Notes under the pieces: model-generated | Databases searched by the model: none | The model's input: only the letters and a program-made list of their open reading frames with translations | What the model was told of the DNA's origin: nothing | Shown: piece after piece, positions 42,632-51,366 of the stretch | Position numbering within the stretch: the first letter of the stretch is position 1 | Layout: each line of letters begins with the position of its first letter | Translations under genes and position numbers: made by a program | NCBI RefSeq assembly: GCF_900411375.1 | Contig: NZ_LS422998.1 | Coordinates: forward strand, 1 to 64,000 | Reading direction: 5' to 3' | Source of the DNA: Lentilactobacillus raoultii | GTDB taxonomy: Bacteria; Bacillota; Bacilli; Lactobacillales; Lactobacillaceae | Length of the DNA stretch: 64,000 nt

Positions 42632-42820
42632 ATCGAAATTCCTCCTTAGCAGATGAGCTTAACGAGTGGTGCGTTTATGAAATGCACCTCTTTCTTTCCC
42701 TCTACTTTTAGTATAGAGCAACTATCATTAAGGGGGTTCATAATTTGCTCAACTTTTTGTAGCCAAAATTTAATCATAATGTTTAAAAAGGGTAACTTTA
42801 AGTGGTTTCTTGAATGACTT

Positions 42821-42934
42821 TTAGAAGAAAGCCATCGAGGTTAAAACAACGATGATGGCAACCCCGATCATTAACCAGTAAAGTTTATCTTTATACCAGA
42901 CAGTTAGTGGTCGTCGCCGATTTTTTTCGTCCAT
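42821..42934 (-). CDS. Single-pass membrane microprotein, 37 residues
   Basis: It starts MDEKNRRRPLTVWYKDKLYW and then has one membrane helix (LMIGVAIIVVLTSMAFF) running to the end. Positive residues before the helix predict an inside N-terminus. GAGGTG precedes the ATG. It lies between two other small minus-strand genes, which may share a transcript. Confidence 0.6.
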   Translation of the reverse strand: MDEKNRRRPLTVWYKDKLYWLMIGVAIIVVLTSMAFF

Positions 42935-42994
42935 GGTGTTCACCTCATTAATGTGGCCTTGAGTTAATTAACAGTATTTTGACAAAAGCTAAGA

Positions 42995-43246
42995 TTATCG
43001 CATCGAATCAGCAGAGACGGCCAACGCTTGGATTTGATCCAGCTTTTTCAAAAGGGACTTGTCACTCAGTTTAGCAACGGTCCGTTTAACTGGTTTTTCC
43101 CGCGCCTGAATTAATTGAGAAATCAGTTGTGGACTCCCCACGGAACGGTACATATAACCAAAATCATCGTGAATGGTTTCATCCAGAATATAATTGACCA
43201 GAATTTCCTCAAGGTGCTTGCGAGATTTTCGGTTTAGTTTACTCAT
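42995..43246 (-). CDS. Small helical protein, 83 residues, unknown
   Basis: The sequence begins MSKLNRKSRKHLEEILVNYI and is predicted to be mostly helical, soluble and basic. GGGGAGG lies eight bases before the ATG. Size and helicity recall bacteriocin immunity proteins of the enterocin-A type, but no bacteriocin gene is visible, so I do not claim this. Confidence 0.6.
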   Translation of the reverse strand: MSKLNRKSRKHLEEILVNYILDETIHDDFGYMYRSVGSPQLISQLIQAREKPVKRTVAKLSDKSLLKKLDQIQALAVSADSMR

Positions 43247-43382
43247 AATTTTTGCCTCCCCTAAAAATTATTATGGCACAAATTGAAGAAAAAAGCACTA
43301 TTTTTCAAGGTTTTAAAAGCTTAAGAACTGAAAAATTGAGGTACACTAGCTTCATACTTATAGATTGAAAGGAAACGAGATC

Positions 43383-43493
43383 ATGCAACGCTATCAGCAA
43401 TTGGAATTACTGTCAGATTGGTTATTGGCTGATCAGATTCAACGATTATATTTAAAAGGGTGGCGGCCGCTGGGAAGCAAGCGGCTGACTTAA
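43383..43493 (+). pseudogene. Short orfA-like frame of an IS3-type element
   Basis: A 36-residue frame (MQRYQQLELLSDWLLADQIQ, then RLYLKGWRPL) overlaps the transposase frame by 34 bases in the relative -1 phase, the arrangement used for programmed frameshifting in IS3 elements. A slippery-looking AAAAGGG lies in the overlap. A normal orfA has about 90-170 codons with an HTH, so this one is truncated. Confidence 0.45.
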
Positions 43494-44407
43494 CCAATCA
43501 TGAAATTTCTCAATTTATTTTTGGCTTACGGGAAAAATTTACTTTAACGGCTATTTTGAATGCGTTGGCTTTTCCCAAAGCAACCTATATGTATTGGCAG
43601 AAACGTTTGTTTATGGTTGACCGGGATGCCCAATTAGAACACCGGATTTTGGAAATTCACCAAGCTCATCCCGACTATGGTTACCGAAGAATTACCATGA
43701 CGCTTCGCCAGCAACGATTACTGGTTAACAAGAAGCGCGTTCAACGCCTGATGCGCAAAATGGACCTTCATGCAGCCGGTTACGTCAGGCGGATTTCCGG
43801 ACCAGCCAGCACTTATCACTCTTATGAAGGTCAGGTGGGGATGATTTGTCCAAATCGGATTCACCGCCGATTTGAAACGTCAATCTGCCATCAAAAGATA
43901 ACAACCGATACGACCGAATTGGTGTATTTTGATAAACAGTTTGGCCAAGAAAGCCAGTCCCATTCTTTGTACTTAGACGTTTTTTTGGATATGTTCAATA
44001 GTGAAGTGATTGTTTATCGGCTTTCACGACAGCCCACAGAGCAAACAGTCCTGGATGGATTGGCTGAAGCCATTCAAGTGACGTCAGATTGCCGATTTCG
44101 ACGGACCTTTCATTCAGATCGCGGGTGGATTTACCAAATGCCGGCCTATCATCAAAAACTTAAGCAGCAGCGAATTTTCCAGAGCATGTCGCGAAGGGGC
44201 AGCTGTCTGGACAATGCGATGATGGAAAATTTCTTCAGTATTCTAAAACGGGAAATGTACAATGGCCGGATTTATCGCAGTTATGATGACTTAAAACAAG
44301 CAATTGAGCGCTATCTTGATTATTACAATTGTCACCGAATCAAACAAAAATTAAATTGGCAAAGTCCAGTGGATTACCGATTAAATGCTGATGAAGCCAA
44401 ATATTAA
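43460..44407 (+). mobile_element. IS3-family transposase orfB (probable remnant)
   Basis: The 315-residue protein is an IS3/IS150-group integrase: an HTH_21 region ('HRILEIHQAHPDYGYRRITM', about 62-81) and an rve domain with the DDE residues in 'TTDTTEL', 'FHSDRGWIYQ' and 'SMSRRGSCLDNAMMENFFSI'. The DDE triad is intact. I could not find terminal inverted repeats or a target duplication, and orfA is shortened, so mobility is doubtful; it could be a resident single-copy relic. Confidence 0.8.
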
Positions 44408-44465
44408 AACTTGACTTCTCATCGTAAAATCAGTTATGCGAATAATAATTGTTAACCCAAGCTGG

Positions 44466-44519
44466 TTAAAATCATGGAAAAATCGTGGTATGATGTTAAA
44501 TAGTATCTATTACTATTTA
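44466..44519 (+). promoter_or_regulatory. Promoter with Zur-like operator
   Basis: TTAAAA (44466-44471), 17 bases, TATGAT (44489-44494), then a 23-base palindrome (44497-44519) with arms TAAATAGTA and TACTATTTA around TCTAT. The Bacillus Zur box has arms TAAATCGTA and TACGATTTA with the same spacing. The site covers the transcription start, so bound Zur would block it. Confidence 0.65.
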
Positions 44520-44537
44520 GTTGAAAGGGTGATGAAC

Positions 44538-45704
44538 ATGGGGCAACGAGTGCCCGTAACGATCATTTCGGGGTATCTGGGTGCCGGCAAAACCACATTG
44601 ATTTTGCATTTACTGAAGTGCAAAGAAGGTAAACGCGTCGGCATTATCGTCAATGATTTGGCTGCGGTTAACGTGGATGAAAAGATGATTCAAAGAAGCC
44701 CTGATTTTTCCAAAGCCGATCAACTGGTTGCTTTAACGCATGGCAGCATCGGTGGCCAACTGCAACAACAATTAATTGACCAAACTTATCGATTAGCTGC
44801 TTCGGGAACTGTGGATCTGATTTTAGTTGAATCGTCTGGCATTGTCCAACCTGACATGGCTGCCAAGGCAATTGCCAGGGGCACAACGACTGATGGCGAA
44901 AAATTGGCAACCGTGTGTCGATTAGACACCAACGTCACGGTGGTGGATGGCTTTCGGGTACTGCACCAATTTTTGCCGGGAGATGGCGCGTACAATCAGG
45001 ATTTTACACAAAGCAACCAGTTGATTATCAACCAAATCGAGTTTTGCGATGTGTTGTTATTCAATAAGACTGATCTGTTAACGGCTGAGCAACAGACCTA
45101 TCTCGAAAAATTTGTTCGCCAGTTGCAGCCGCGGGCCGTTTTCCTGGAAACTAAATTTGCAATTGTCCCTGTCAGTAAGGTGATCAACACCCATTTATTT
45201 GACGAAAAACATGAACTTGAGGCCTATGATCGCTCAGACGACTTGAGTCATTTTAAGGAACATCATGATTTGAAGTTCGGAATTGATTCTTTCGTGTACC
45301 GGCGCCGTCGGCCATTTAATCCGATGCGGTTTGATGCCTGGCTTGATCAATGGCCACCTGCCATTACCCGTTGTAAGGGAGTGATGTGGGTAATTACCCA
45401 GCCGGAACGGGTCTTCACGATTTCTCAATCGGGTCGGGCCATGGATATTATTCCTTCGGGGTATTGGATTGCGTCGATGAAGGATTGGGAAATTAAAAAA
45501 ATATTTACGGTTCGTCAGAATCTTCGCCAAATATGGGATCCACGCTTTGGGGATCGGATGATTGAATTGGTTTTTATTGGTCAGAATATGAATCGCAATA
45601 AAATTATTCATGACTTGGACCAGTGCTTAATGCGTGAAGATGAAGTGATTGATGTCCGCCAAGATCCCTTTAGATTAAGGCATTCTAATGCTCACTCAAA
45701 GTGA
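44538..45704 (+). CDS. COG0523/CobW-family GTPase, zinc chaperone candidate (ZagA/YciC-like)
   Basis: The 388-residue G3E GTPase has Walker A 'GYLGAGKTTL' (about 11-20), Walker B-type 'DLILVESSG', the base motif 'LLFNKTDLL' and a C-terminal CobW_C domain. It delivers metal to client proteins, and ZagA relatives act in zinc limitation. The usual CxCC metal motif after switch I is not visible: that region reads 'LTHGSIGGQL', so metal handling must differ. ATG at 44538 has AAAGGGTG eight bases upstream. The Zur-like operator supports induction by zinc starvation. Confidence 0.87.
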   Translation: MGQRVPVTIISGYLGAGKTTLILHLLKCKEGKRVGIIVNDLAAVNVDEKMIQRSPDFSKADQLVALTHGSIGGQLQQQLIDQTYRLAASGTVDLILVESSGIVQPDMAAKAIARGTTTDGEKLATVCRLDTNVTVVDGFRVLHQFLPGDGAYNQDFTQSNQLIINQIEFCDVLLFNKTDLLTAEQQTYLEKFVRQLQPRAVFLETKFAIVPVSKVINTHLFDEKHELEAYDRSDDLSHFKEHHDLKFGIDSFVYRRRRPFNPMRFDAWLDQWPPAITRCKGVMWVITQPERVFTISQSGRAMDIIPSGYWIASMKDWEIKKIFTVRQNLRQIWDPRFGDRMIELVFIGQNMNRNKIIHDLDQCLMREDEVIDVRQDPFRLRHSNAHSK

Positions 45705-45723
45705 TGAGTTAAAGTTTCTGATT

Positions 45724-45771
45724 AAAGAATCTGTTTAACTGATAAGGTTAATCAACCAGATTCTTTTTTAA
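45724..45771 (+). terminator. Terminator of the COG0523 GTPase gene
   Basis: AAAGAATCTG pairs with CAGATTCTTTT, followed by a T-rich tract. Confidence 0.75.
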
Positions 45772-46030
45772 ATTTTTTGGCTTGAGAAATTGTATTAAGT
45801 TGCAAAACGTGCTAAAGTTAAATTATTAAATTGTACGCAATTAGTTTACCCGTTTGTAAAAGCGTTTTAATTTAGCAAATTAAAGAGGTGACGAGCCATC
45901 ATTATAGCTTAATAATGAATAGATTCTCAAAAAATAATTTCATTGGACTTATTATTGTGTTACGATGTGAGTATATTAAACCAATTTTAAGTTTATCCTG
46001 ATCGCCATCTTCGTGAGGAGGAGATGCATA
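45772..46030. other. AT-rich intergenic region before spx-like gene
   Basis: About 260 bases with no coding frame. It should carry the spx-like promoter, but I cannot choose between several weak hexamers. Confidence 0.35.
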
Positions 46031-46426
46031 TTGTTAAATTTATTAGTTGCACCAAGTAGTACATCAAGTCGCAAAGCACGTCAATGGTTAAGTGAACACG
46101 ATTTAGCGTTTAATGAGCGTGATATTTTTCGGCACCCACTTCACGCTAATGAGATTAAACAGCTGCTTTGCCTGAGCGAAAATGGCTGCGAGGATATTGT
46201 GGCAACTCGTTCCAAAGCATATAAGAAAATGAAAGCCGAACTGAGTGAGATGCCACTTTCCAAGTTTATTCAGGTATTGGCTGAACATCCGGAAATGTTA
46301 AAACGGCCAATTATTTTTAATGAGGAAAAAATGCTGGTTGGCTTTAATGATGAAGAAATCCGTAATTTCCTGCCACGGGAACTGCGGAAACGAAACTTGG
46401 AGCTTTTGTTAAAAAGGACCAGCTGA
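46031..46426 (+). CDS. Spx/ArsC-family regulator lacking the CxxC redox switch
   Basis: From TTG at 46031 the protein is 131 residues, exactly the usual Spx length, and AGGAGGAG sits about seven bases upstream. Spx binds the RNA polymerase alpha C-terminal domain and redirects transcription under thiol stress. The fold marks are present: 'SRKARQWLSEHDLAFNERDI', the alpha-CTD contact glycine in 'ENGCEDIVATRSKAYKKM', and 'RPIIFNEEKMLVGFNDEEIR'. The redox motif, CTSC in canonical Spx, reads 'PSSTSSRK', with both cysteines replaced by serine. It therefore cannot sense oxidation by disulfide formation and may be a constitutive or differently controlled paralogue. Confidence 0.88.
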   Translation: MLNLLVAPSSTSSRKARQWLSEHDLAFNERDIFRHPLHANEIKQLLCLSENGCEDIVATRSKAYKKMKAELSEMPLSKFIQVLAEHPEMLKRPIIFNEEKMLVGFNDEEIRNFLPRELRKRNLELLLKRTS

Positions 46427-46463
46427 TGGAAGTTGGTTCAACAATTGTCAGACTTGAAACAAC

Positions 46464-46511
46464 TAACCGCGTTATCGCTTCTTTTTGGAAGTGACAACGC
46501 GGTTCTTTTTG
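46464..46511 (+). terminator. Terminator of the spx-like gene
   Basis: AACCGCGTT pairs with AACGCGGTT across a loop, followed by CTTTTT. Confidence 0.75.
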
Positions 46512-46586
46512 CCAATTTATCAGTCACTTAGTTGGAAAAATTGGGATAATTACTAAAATAACGCAAAAAGGACTTGATTAAATAAA

Positions 46587-46600
46587 AGAAAGCGCTTACT
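46587..46600. promoter_or_regulatory. cre-like site
   Basis: AGAAAGCGCTTACT contains the AAGCGCTT core of catabolite-responsive elements and lies 164 bases before the 113-aa gene, in an otherwise featureless 250-base gap. Confidence 0.4.
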
Positions 46601-46763
46601 ATAATTGACATAAGCTAATTTATTAATTTAGCTTAAAAAGTAAATGCCGAGATTATCGAATTTACCGTCCTTGGGATATTGGTTTATTGAAATATTGAGA
46701 TCAATTTTTAATTTGTCTGATCAATTTTGCTAGTTGACTAAGTGACTCGAAAAGAGGGAAAAT

Positions 46764-47105
46764 ATGGATTCAAAACAAGCTAAGACATCACCAAATAAGA
46801 ATCAGAAACTGACAACTGACGATTTGCTGAAATACCGTTATGAAACCAAGGGTGAATTAATCAATGCCCAAATGGATGGTCGCTCGATTATTAATCCCAA
46901 AGATGACCCGGCCAAAATTCCTGCTAGTGGCGATTATACAGGGATTGTCAAGATTGCCGATCAGGAGCGGATTACCCCAATGACGGTTAAAAATTCAAGT
47001 AAATCAGACGTCAATGCGGTGATTTATCTGGATCTTCAAGGTTTTACCAAATTACCACACTATAGCCCAATACCGGTTTCAATCAAGTGGATCAAGCGGT
47101 TGTAG
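46764..47105 (+). CDS. Hypothetical protein, 113 residues
   Basis: The soluble protein starts with a hydrophilic low-complexity stretch (MDSKQAKTSPNKNQKLTTDD) and has a beta-rich C-terminal part ('VNAVIYLDLQGFTKLPHYSP'). No domain recognised. AGAGGG precedes the ATG. A terminator follows at 47180. Confidence 0.65.
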   Translation: MDSKQAKTSPNKNQKLTTDDLLKYRYETKGELINAQMDGRSIINPKDDPAKIPASGDYTGIVKIADQERITPMTVKNSSKSDVNAVIYLDLQGFTKLPHYSPIPVSIKWIKRL

Positions 47106-47179
47106 TATCGGCGACATTCATGAGTTGGTGGTTGGAACTGAATGATGATTTTTAGAAACATATTAATTAAACTTACTTA

Positions 47180-47226
47180 AAATCGGGAATCCAGGCAATT
47201 GAGCCGGATCCCCGATTTAATTTTAA
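47180..47226. terminator. Bidirectional terminator
   Basis: AAAATCGGGAATCC pairs with GGATCCCCGATTT; A/T-rich flanks. Confidence 0.7.
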
Positions 47227-47231
47227 GTGTG

Positions 47232-48818
47232 TTACTGAGAGATTTTAGAGTGAGCTGCCAGTTGTTCTTCTTTTGCTTTGAAATCTGGCCGATCAGGTTC
47301 ATACCGACCCATTGCCGAGGCAGCTAAAATGATCATTGGCAGATACCAGGAAATTTGGTATCGGCTTTGGACTTCTACCAAACTGGAAGCGATTAGTACC
47401 CCGTCCAAGATGATCGCCATTAATAAAAGGCCATTGCCGATCCGCCAATGCTTTGAGTTTGGCCAATCAACCAATAAACTCAAAAGGGCTAGGGCGTTTA
47501 AAATCAGCTGGAAGCCAAAGTTAAAACTGATAAACCAACGGGAAAAGGGGGTTCTCAAATTGTTAGCGAAAGGTCGACCGTTTACCTGATGGGTATTCTG
47601 CTTAAATAGTTGCAGGCCGTAGATCGGTTGAGAAATGATTCGGCTTTTAATGGTTAATAGTGAAAACCATTGATGATATTGCTGTAGTGATCGTAAATTG
47701 TGGCTAAGCTGTTTTCTTAGTAATGCCACCATTTTGCTATCACGCTGACTTCTGGGACAATGATGGTTGATCTTTTCAAGTTGATTAATCAGAATTGGAT
47801 CATACATCCCCTTAGCGCGATAATTACTACCGACCGCAAGTGAATAAAGAGAGGTATGAGTTGTAAAAGGGATGTGATAAATTTGTCGATCAATTTTTGG
47901 GCTGGCAGTCATAAAAACCAGAAAGACTGTTAAGATCAACAAGCAGCCACCTAACTGATGCGCAGTTCGGGTTTTGGAATGAGTGACTAAGTGATTGTCA
48001 TGAATCATGAAGATGGCGAAAATCACAAAGGCTAGTGGCCAAATTAAGACAATCGGGCGAATCAATTGAGCCAATGTTAGAAAGACAATCGTCAAAGTCA
48101 GCCAACTCCAATAGTAGCCGTTAGTCATTGACCAGTGACCAAGTCGCCAGCGGTTAAAGCACAGCATGGCAATGGTTAAACAAAGCAGCCACAGTGGTTC
48201 GGCGCCCAACAAAACGCTGTATATGTAGTAGTTGGGCATCAGGTAGAAGACCAGTGCGGCTAAAACGCCGATAAAATGATGGCCGATTTGGCGACCAAGA
48301 TAATAAAATAAAACCGCTGTAATTAACGTAATGACTAAGTTAAAAAGTTGGATGGTTAGCGGCCGATTAATAAAGAATCGGTCGATCCAGCCAAAAGTAC
48401 TACTAATATGAATCACATGTGGAAACAGGGTGTTCAGGTCAAGACCATTGTGAAGATAAAGCCATTTCCACGAATCACCGCTGGCACTGGAGCCACCGAT
48501 GACACTATAAGAATACATATCTGAAGCCGGTTTGATTTTAAAAAAATAAATTAAAGGGAATTTGGGGATTGTCAACACAATTAAGGTTGTCACCAACCAG
48601 CCAACATATCGGTTAGCCAGCCAGTAAGCCCCACCCCAGATTAAAGCAAAACTGCCAAGGGCGACGATGGCCCCGATAATCAACTGAGTTTTACTAGGTG
48701 CTAAAACATGTTGTTCATCGATGAAATAACCGGAAATCGTCATTATTAAATAATATCCCAGTATGCCAATTGTTAAAAATCGAATGGTCCACTGACTGCC
48801 GAGTTTAAAGAGTCGCAT
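47232..48818 (-). CDS. Membrane glycosyltransferase (GT39/PMT-ArnT-like)
   Basis: The 528-residue protein has about ten to twelve membrane helices and resembles polyprenyl-phosphate-sugar-dependent glycosyltransferases of the PMT/ArnT type. An acidic residue in the first outside loop ('KIKPASDMYSYSVIG', about 97-111) is where these enzymes carry their catalytic Asp. Its ATG overlaps the stop of the GT2 gene (TAATG), so the pair is translationally coupled: the GT2 enzyme may load a lipid-linked sugar that this protein transfers to a wall polymer or protein (inference). Confidence 0.8.
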   Translation of the reverse strand: MRLFKLGSQWTIRFLTIGILGYYLIMTISGYFIDEQHVLAPSKTQLIIGAIVALGSFALIWGGAYWLANRYVGWLVTTLIVLTIPKFPLIYFFKIKPASDMYSYSVIGGSSASGDSWKWLYLHNGLDLNTLFPHVIHISSTFGWIDRFFINRPLTIQLFNLVITLITAVLFYYLGRQIGHHFIGVLAALVFYLMPNYYIYSVLLGAEPLWLLCLTIAMLCFNRWRLGHWSMTNGYYWSWLTLTIVFLTLAQLIRPIVLIWPLAFVIFAIFMIHDNHLVTHSKTRTAHQLGGCLLILTVFLVFMTASPKIDRQIYHIPFTTHTSLYSLAVGSNYRAKGMYDPILINQLEKINHHCPRSQRDSKMVALLRKQLSHNLRSLQQYHQWFSLLTIKSRIISQPIYGLQLFKQNTHQVNGRPFANNLRTPFSRWFISFNFGFQLILNALALLSLLVDWPNSKHWRIGNGLLLMAIILDGVLIASSLVEVQSRYQISWYLPMIILAASAMGRYEPDRPDFKAKEEQLAAHSKISQ

Positions 48819-50077
48819 TATTTGTCAACCTCCCTGGATCCGCTTGGCATCCGATGGGCTGTTTTAACCCAGTTGTTTTGGCCAGTTACTAGTCGCCAGA
48901 GTGAGATAAATGGGACTGGAATCAGGCACCAGATATAGAGGAGATTTCCCAGAATCATTTTGAAAGCGACTTTAATGGTAATCATTGGATAATTTGGTGA
49001 ATGCATTCGAGAAGCTGCAATGATCATCACGGCCGAAACGTTGGCGCCTAAAATGATAATGGTCATTAGGATTCCGAAAGTTTCCTGATAATTTGAAATC
49101 AATAAGTAATACATCGTCATAATTGAGGTAAAGGCACCTAACGAAAATAACATTGAGCCAAATGGAATCAGCATGAATAAGAGTAAATTGGCTTTCAGAG
49201 CAGATGGAATTCGCTGACTGGAAAAGATTCGTCGTCCATATTTGAAAAGACATTGCATGCCACCTTGACACCACCTGGTCCGTTGCTTAATCAAGGCGTG
49301 ATAGTCGGTCACGGCCTCTTGAGGCATGAGCACTTCCGGTAGAAAGCCACCATAGAAGCCGTTAAAAAGGCCATTAATTGAGAACTCTAAGTCATCCAAT
49401 AGGGAGGCACGCCATCTAACGGTACTGGCCATTTCCAATGTCATAAATTGACCGTTGCCACTAGCCATTGCTGAGCCAAAGTCCATTCGTAGAATTTGTT
49501 CGAGATAGTTGGAAACCTGAAATTCGAACGCCTGCATCAAAGTCAAAAATGACGATTGGTTAAAGATGCCAATGCCGGTTTGAATCAAGTCATAATTTGA
49601 GTGGGTAAAAGCATGATAAATTCGAGCCATAATTTGAGAGTCGGGCCGGCTGTCGCTATCAATCACACCGATAAGGGTTCGCCGTGAATTGAGGTTGAGT
49701 GACTCGACCCAGGCCAATGCGTTGTTTAAGGCCATTCCCTTTCCCTTTTGGGCATTCGGAAAATGCCGAAAAATAATTTTGAGGCCTGGCTGATGGGCGA
49801 GGCCTTTTAGTTTTTGGGTGGTGCCATCTTGTGAGGCATCGTCAATGACGACCAAAGTTGTTTCGACTGACAAACCGTTAAGAGAATTCAATAATCTCTT
49901 AACGGTTTGAACAATTGTCTGAACTTCATTTAAAGCGGGAACAAAAACGAACAGATGATCAAAACTTCTGACCGGATCGTCCGTGTAGTGTTGGATATCA
50001 TGTTTGTCCCGCATGGCTGTGAACAGGTTCCAAATACTGAAACCCACAGCGTCTAACAGTGAAAGCCATAATAACAA
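48818..50077 (-). CDS. GT2-family processive-type glycosyltransferase
   Basis: This membrane glycosyltransferase has an N-terminal helix, a GT-A domain with 'VPALNEVQTIVQTVKR' (about 50), 'VIDDASQDGT', the DxD motif in 'GVIDSDSRPDSQ' (about 138) and the acceptor motif 'QRTRWCQGG' (QxxRW, about 270), then three to four C-terminal helices, as in BcsA/HasA-like enzymes. The first standard start is TTG at 50077 without a ribosome-binding site. A strong AAGGGGG lies exactly 8 bases before an in-frame ATT at 50095, which would add ISILIY to the first helix; that may be the real start. Confidence 0.85.
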   Translation of the reverse strand: MLLWLSLLDAVGFSIWNLFTAMRDKHDIQHYTDDPVRSFDHLFVFVPALNEVQTIVQTVKRLLNSLNGLSVETTLVVIDDASQDGTTQKLKGLAHQPGLKIIFRHFPNAQKGKGMALNNALAWVESLNLNSRRTLIGVIDSDSRPDSQIMARIYHAFTHSNYDLIQTGIGIFNQSSFLTLMQAFEFQVSNYLEQILRMDFGSAMASGNGQFMTLEMASTVRWRASLLDDLEFSINGLFNGFYGGFLPEVLMPQEAVTDYHALIKQRTRWCQGGMQCLFKYGRRIFSSQRIPSALKANLLLFMLIPFGSMLFSLGAFTSIMTMYYLLISNYQETFGILMTIIILGANVSAVMIIAASRMHSPNYPMITIKVAFKMILGNLLYIWCLIPVPFISLWRLVTGQNNWVKTAHRMPSGSREVDK

Positions 50078-50222
50078 ATAAATAAGGATTGAAATATAGT
50101 TAACCCCCTTAATATATAACGCCGGTATACAATTAACTTATATAAAATAAAGTCTTGTTTAATACATTAGTGTATCATGAGATACCTAACGATTGAAAGG
50201 GGGATTTGCTTTTAATGAATTT

Positions 50223-50270
50223 AAAACAGGTCAGTTCCTCCGATTATGGGATGAACTGACCTGTTTTTAA
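50223..50270. terminator. Bidirectional terminator/long hairpin
   Basis: AAAACAGGTCAGTTC pairs perfectly with GAACTGACCTGTTTT around a ~14-base loop; serves the minus-strand... gene at 50292-50654 as well as any plus-strand transcript. Confidence 0.75.
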
Positions 50271-50291
50271 ATGGTGGGCATCAAATGCTCC

Positions 50292-50654
50292 TTAGTCTTT
50301 AGCCAAAATTTGTTGCTTAACCCAGCCATGTTTTTCAACAATGTAGTAGAAAAGTTGGGAGTGCCCCTGGCGATCCTTGACGTGGGTTTTGCGTAGAGCA
50401 TGGTAACTTTGGCCCTGGGTTAACGTTGCTTTTGGTTTGTAGACGATACTTTCACCGTCGTTTTTAAGCAACGCTTGATAAACCTTGGCAGTGCTTTTTT
50501 TAACGTGATACCGTTTGGGGTGAGTGAATGTTTGACTGTGGTTGGTTATCTTATAAGTTTGAGCCGGTTTTTGAGCAGCTTTAACAGTGGTGGCAGTTAA
50601 AGTCACTAAGCTAACGGCAACTAATAATGGCGTTGCGAAGCTTCTTTTTGACAT
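50292..50654 (-). CDS. Small secreted protein with SH3/GW-like repeat region
   Basis: The 120-residue product has a Sec signal peptide (cleavage near residue 27, after 'TVKA') and a basic, beta-rich mature part. The ending 'YYIVEKHGWVKQQIL' resembles the surface-binding GW/SLAP/DUF5776-type modules of lactobacilli. Start is the ATG nine bases after GAAAGG. It is probably a wall-associated protein of unknown function. Confidence 0.7.
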   Translation of the reverse strand: MSKRSFATPLLVAVSLVTLTATTVKAAQKPAQTYKITNHSQTFTHPKRYHVKKSTAKVYQALLKNDGESIVYKPKATLTQGQSYHALRKTHVKDRQGHSQLFYYIVEKHGWVKQQILAKD

Positions 50655-50880
50655 ATCATGCATCCTTTCCAGTATTCAATTGGCTATCGATCTACTTACC
50701 GAGTAGGTTACAGGATAATTTCTCTTGTCGCAAGGTCCCATTTTTTGAAATATTTGTCAGTTATCGTCATAATTAACCAGATTACTGACAAAAAGTAAGA
50801 AAAATTGATACAATTTGATGACTTTGTCACAATTTTTATTTCATTATCTTATAATAAAAGAAGAAGGAGGAATGTCGGAA

Positions 50881-51162
50881 ATGAAATTACCTGAACTGAT
50901 TCTCCAACTGCAACTATCGTTTGAGGACTATAATCAAGCGGCAAAAAAACAGGATCTGGACGCGTACTACGTAGAAGATTTAAATGGCATGGCAACGGTT
51001 CACAGCAGCCGTAGTAAGCTATATTTTGAGATTCCCCATGATTTACCCAGGCTGATGACCCACCTTAAGAAAAACGCTCAGAACAACGAGTGCACGATGG
51101 GAACACTGGCGGATTTAGAAAAAATTGAGAAAAAGTTAGTGGCTGGTCAGTCAAGAAGTTAG
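50881..51162 (+). CDS. Hypothetical protein, 93 residues
   Basis: A small acidic-helical soluble protein beginning MKLPELILQLQLSFEDYNQA. Start chosen at the ATG about nine bases after AGGAGG; an ATG at 50872 is too close. No domain recognised. Terminator follows at 51186. Confidence 0.65.
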   Translation: MKLPELILQLQLSFEDYNQAAKKQDLDAYYVEDLNGMATVHSSRSKLYFEIPHDLPRLMTHLKKNAQNNECTMGTLADLEKIEKKLVAGQSRS

Positions 51163-51185
51163 CAATATTGATATCGTTACAATCA

Positions 51186-51226
51186 TTAAAAAGATTCCGA
51201 GAGCGTTAATGCTTTCGGAATTTTTT
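51186..51226 (+). terminator. Rho-independent terminator
   Basis: AAAAAGATTCCGA pairs with TCGGAATTTTTT around a ~14-base loop. Confidence 0.75.
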
Positions 51227-51366
51227 CGTCATATTTGTAGATGACCCGGTAAGATTTAAAAAAATAATGATTTTACTAAAAAATCATACTGACACGGCAT
51301 CTCCTTTATTCTATAATTATTATATTGGTATTACTTGAAAACATTTAATCAAGTGGGGGAATGATC

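Noticed and set aside
42995-43246. Bacteriocin immunity gene
   Set aside because: Only size and helicity agree; there is no double-glycine leader peptide, transporter or known immunity motif nearby.
43300-44460. Complete, mobile IS3 element
   Set aside because: I found no terminal inverted repeats or target-site duplication, and orfA is only 36 codons.
45234-45611. A 125-codon minus-strand frame
   Set aside because: Antisense shadow inside the COG0523 GTPase gene, with no start signals.
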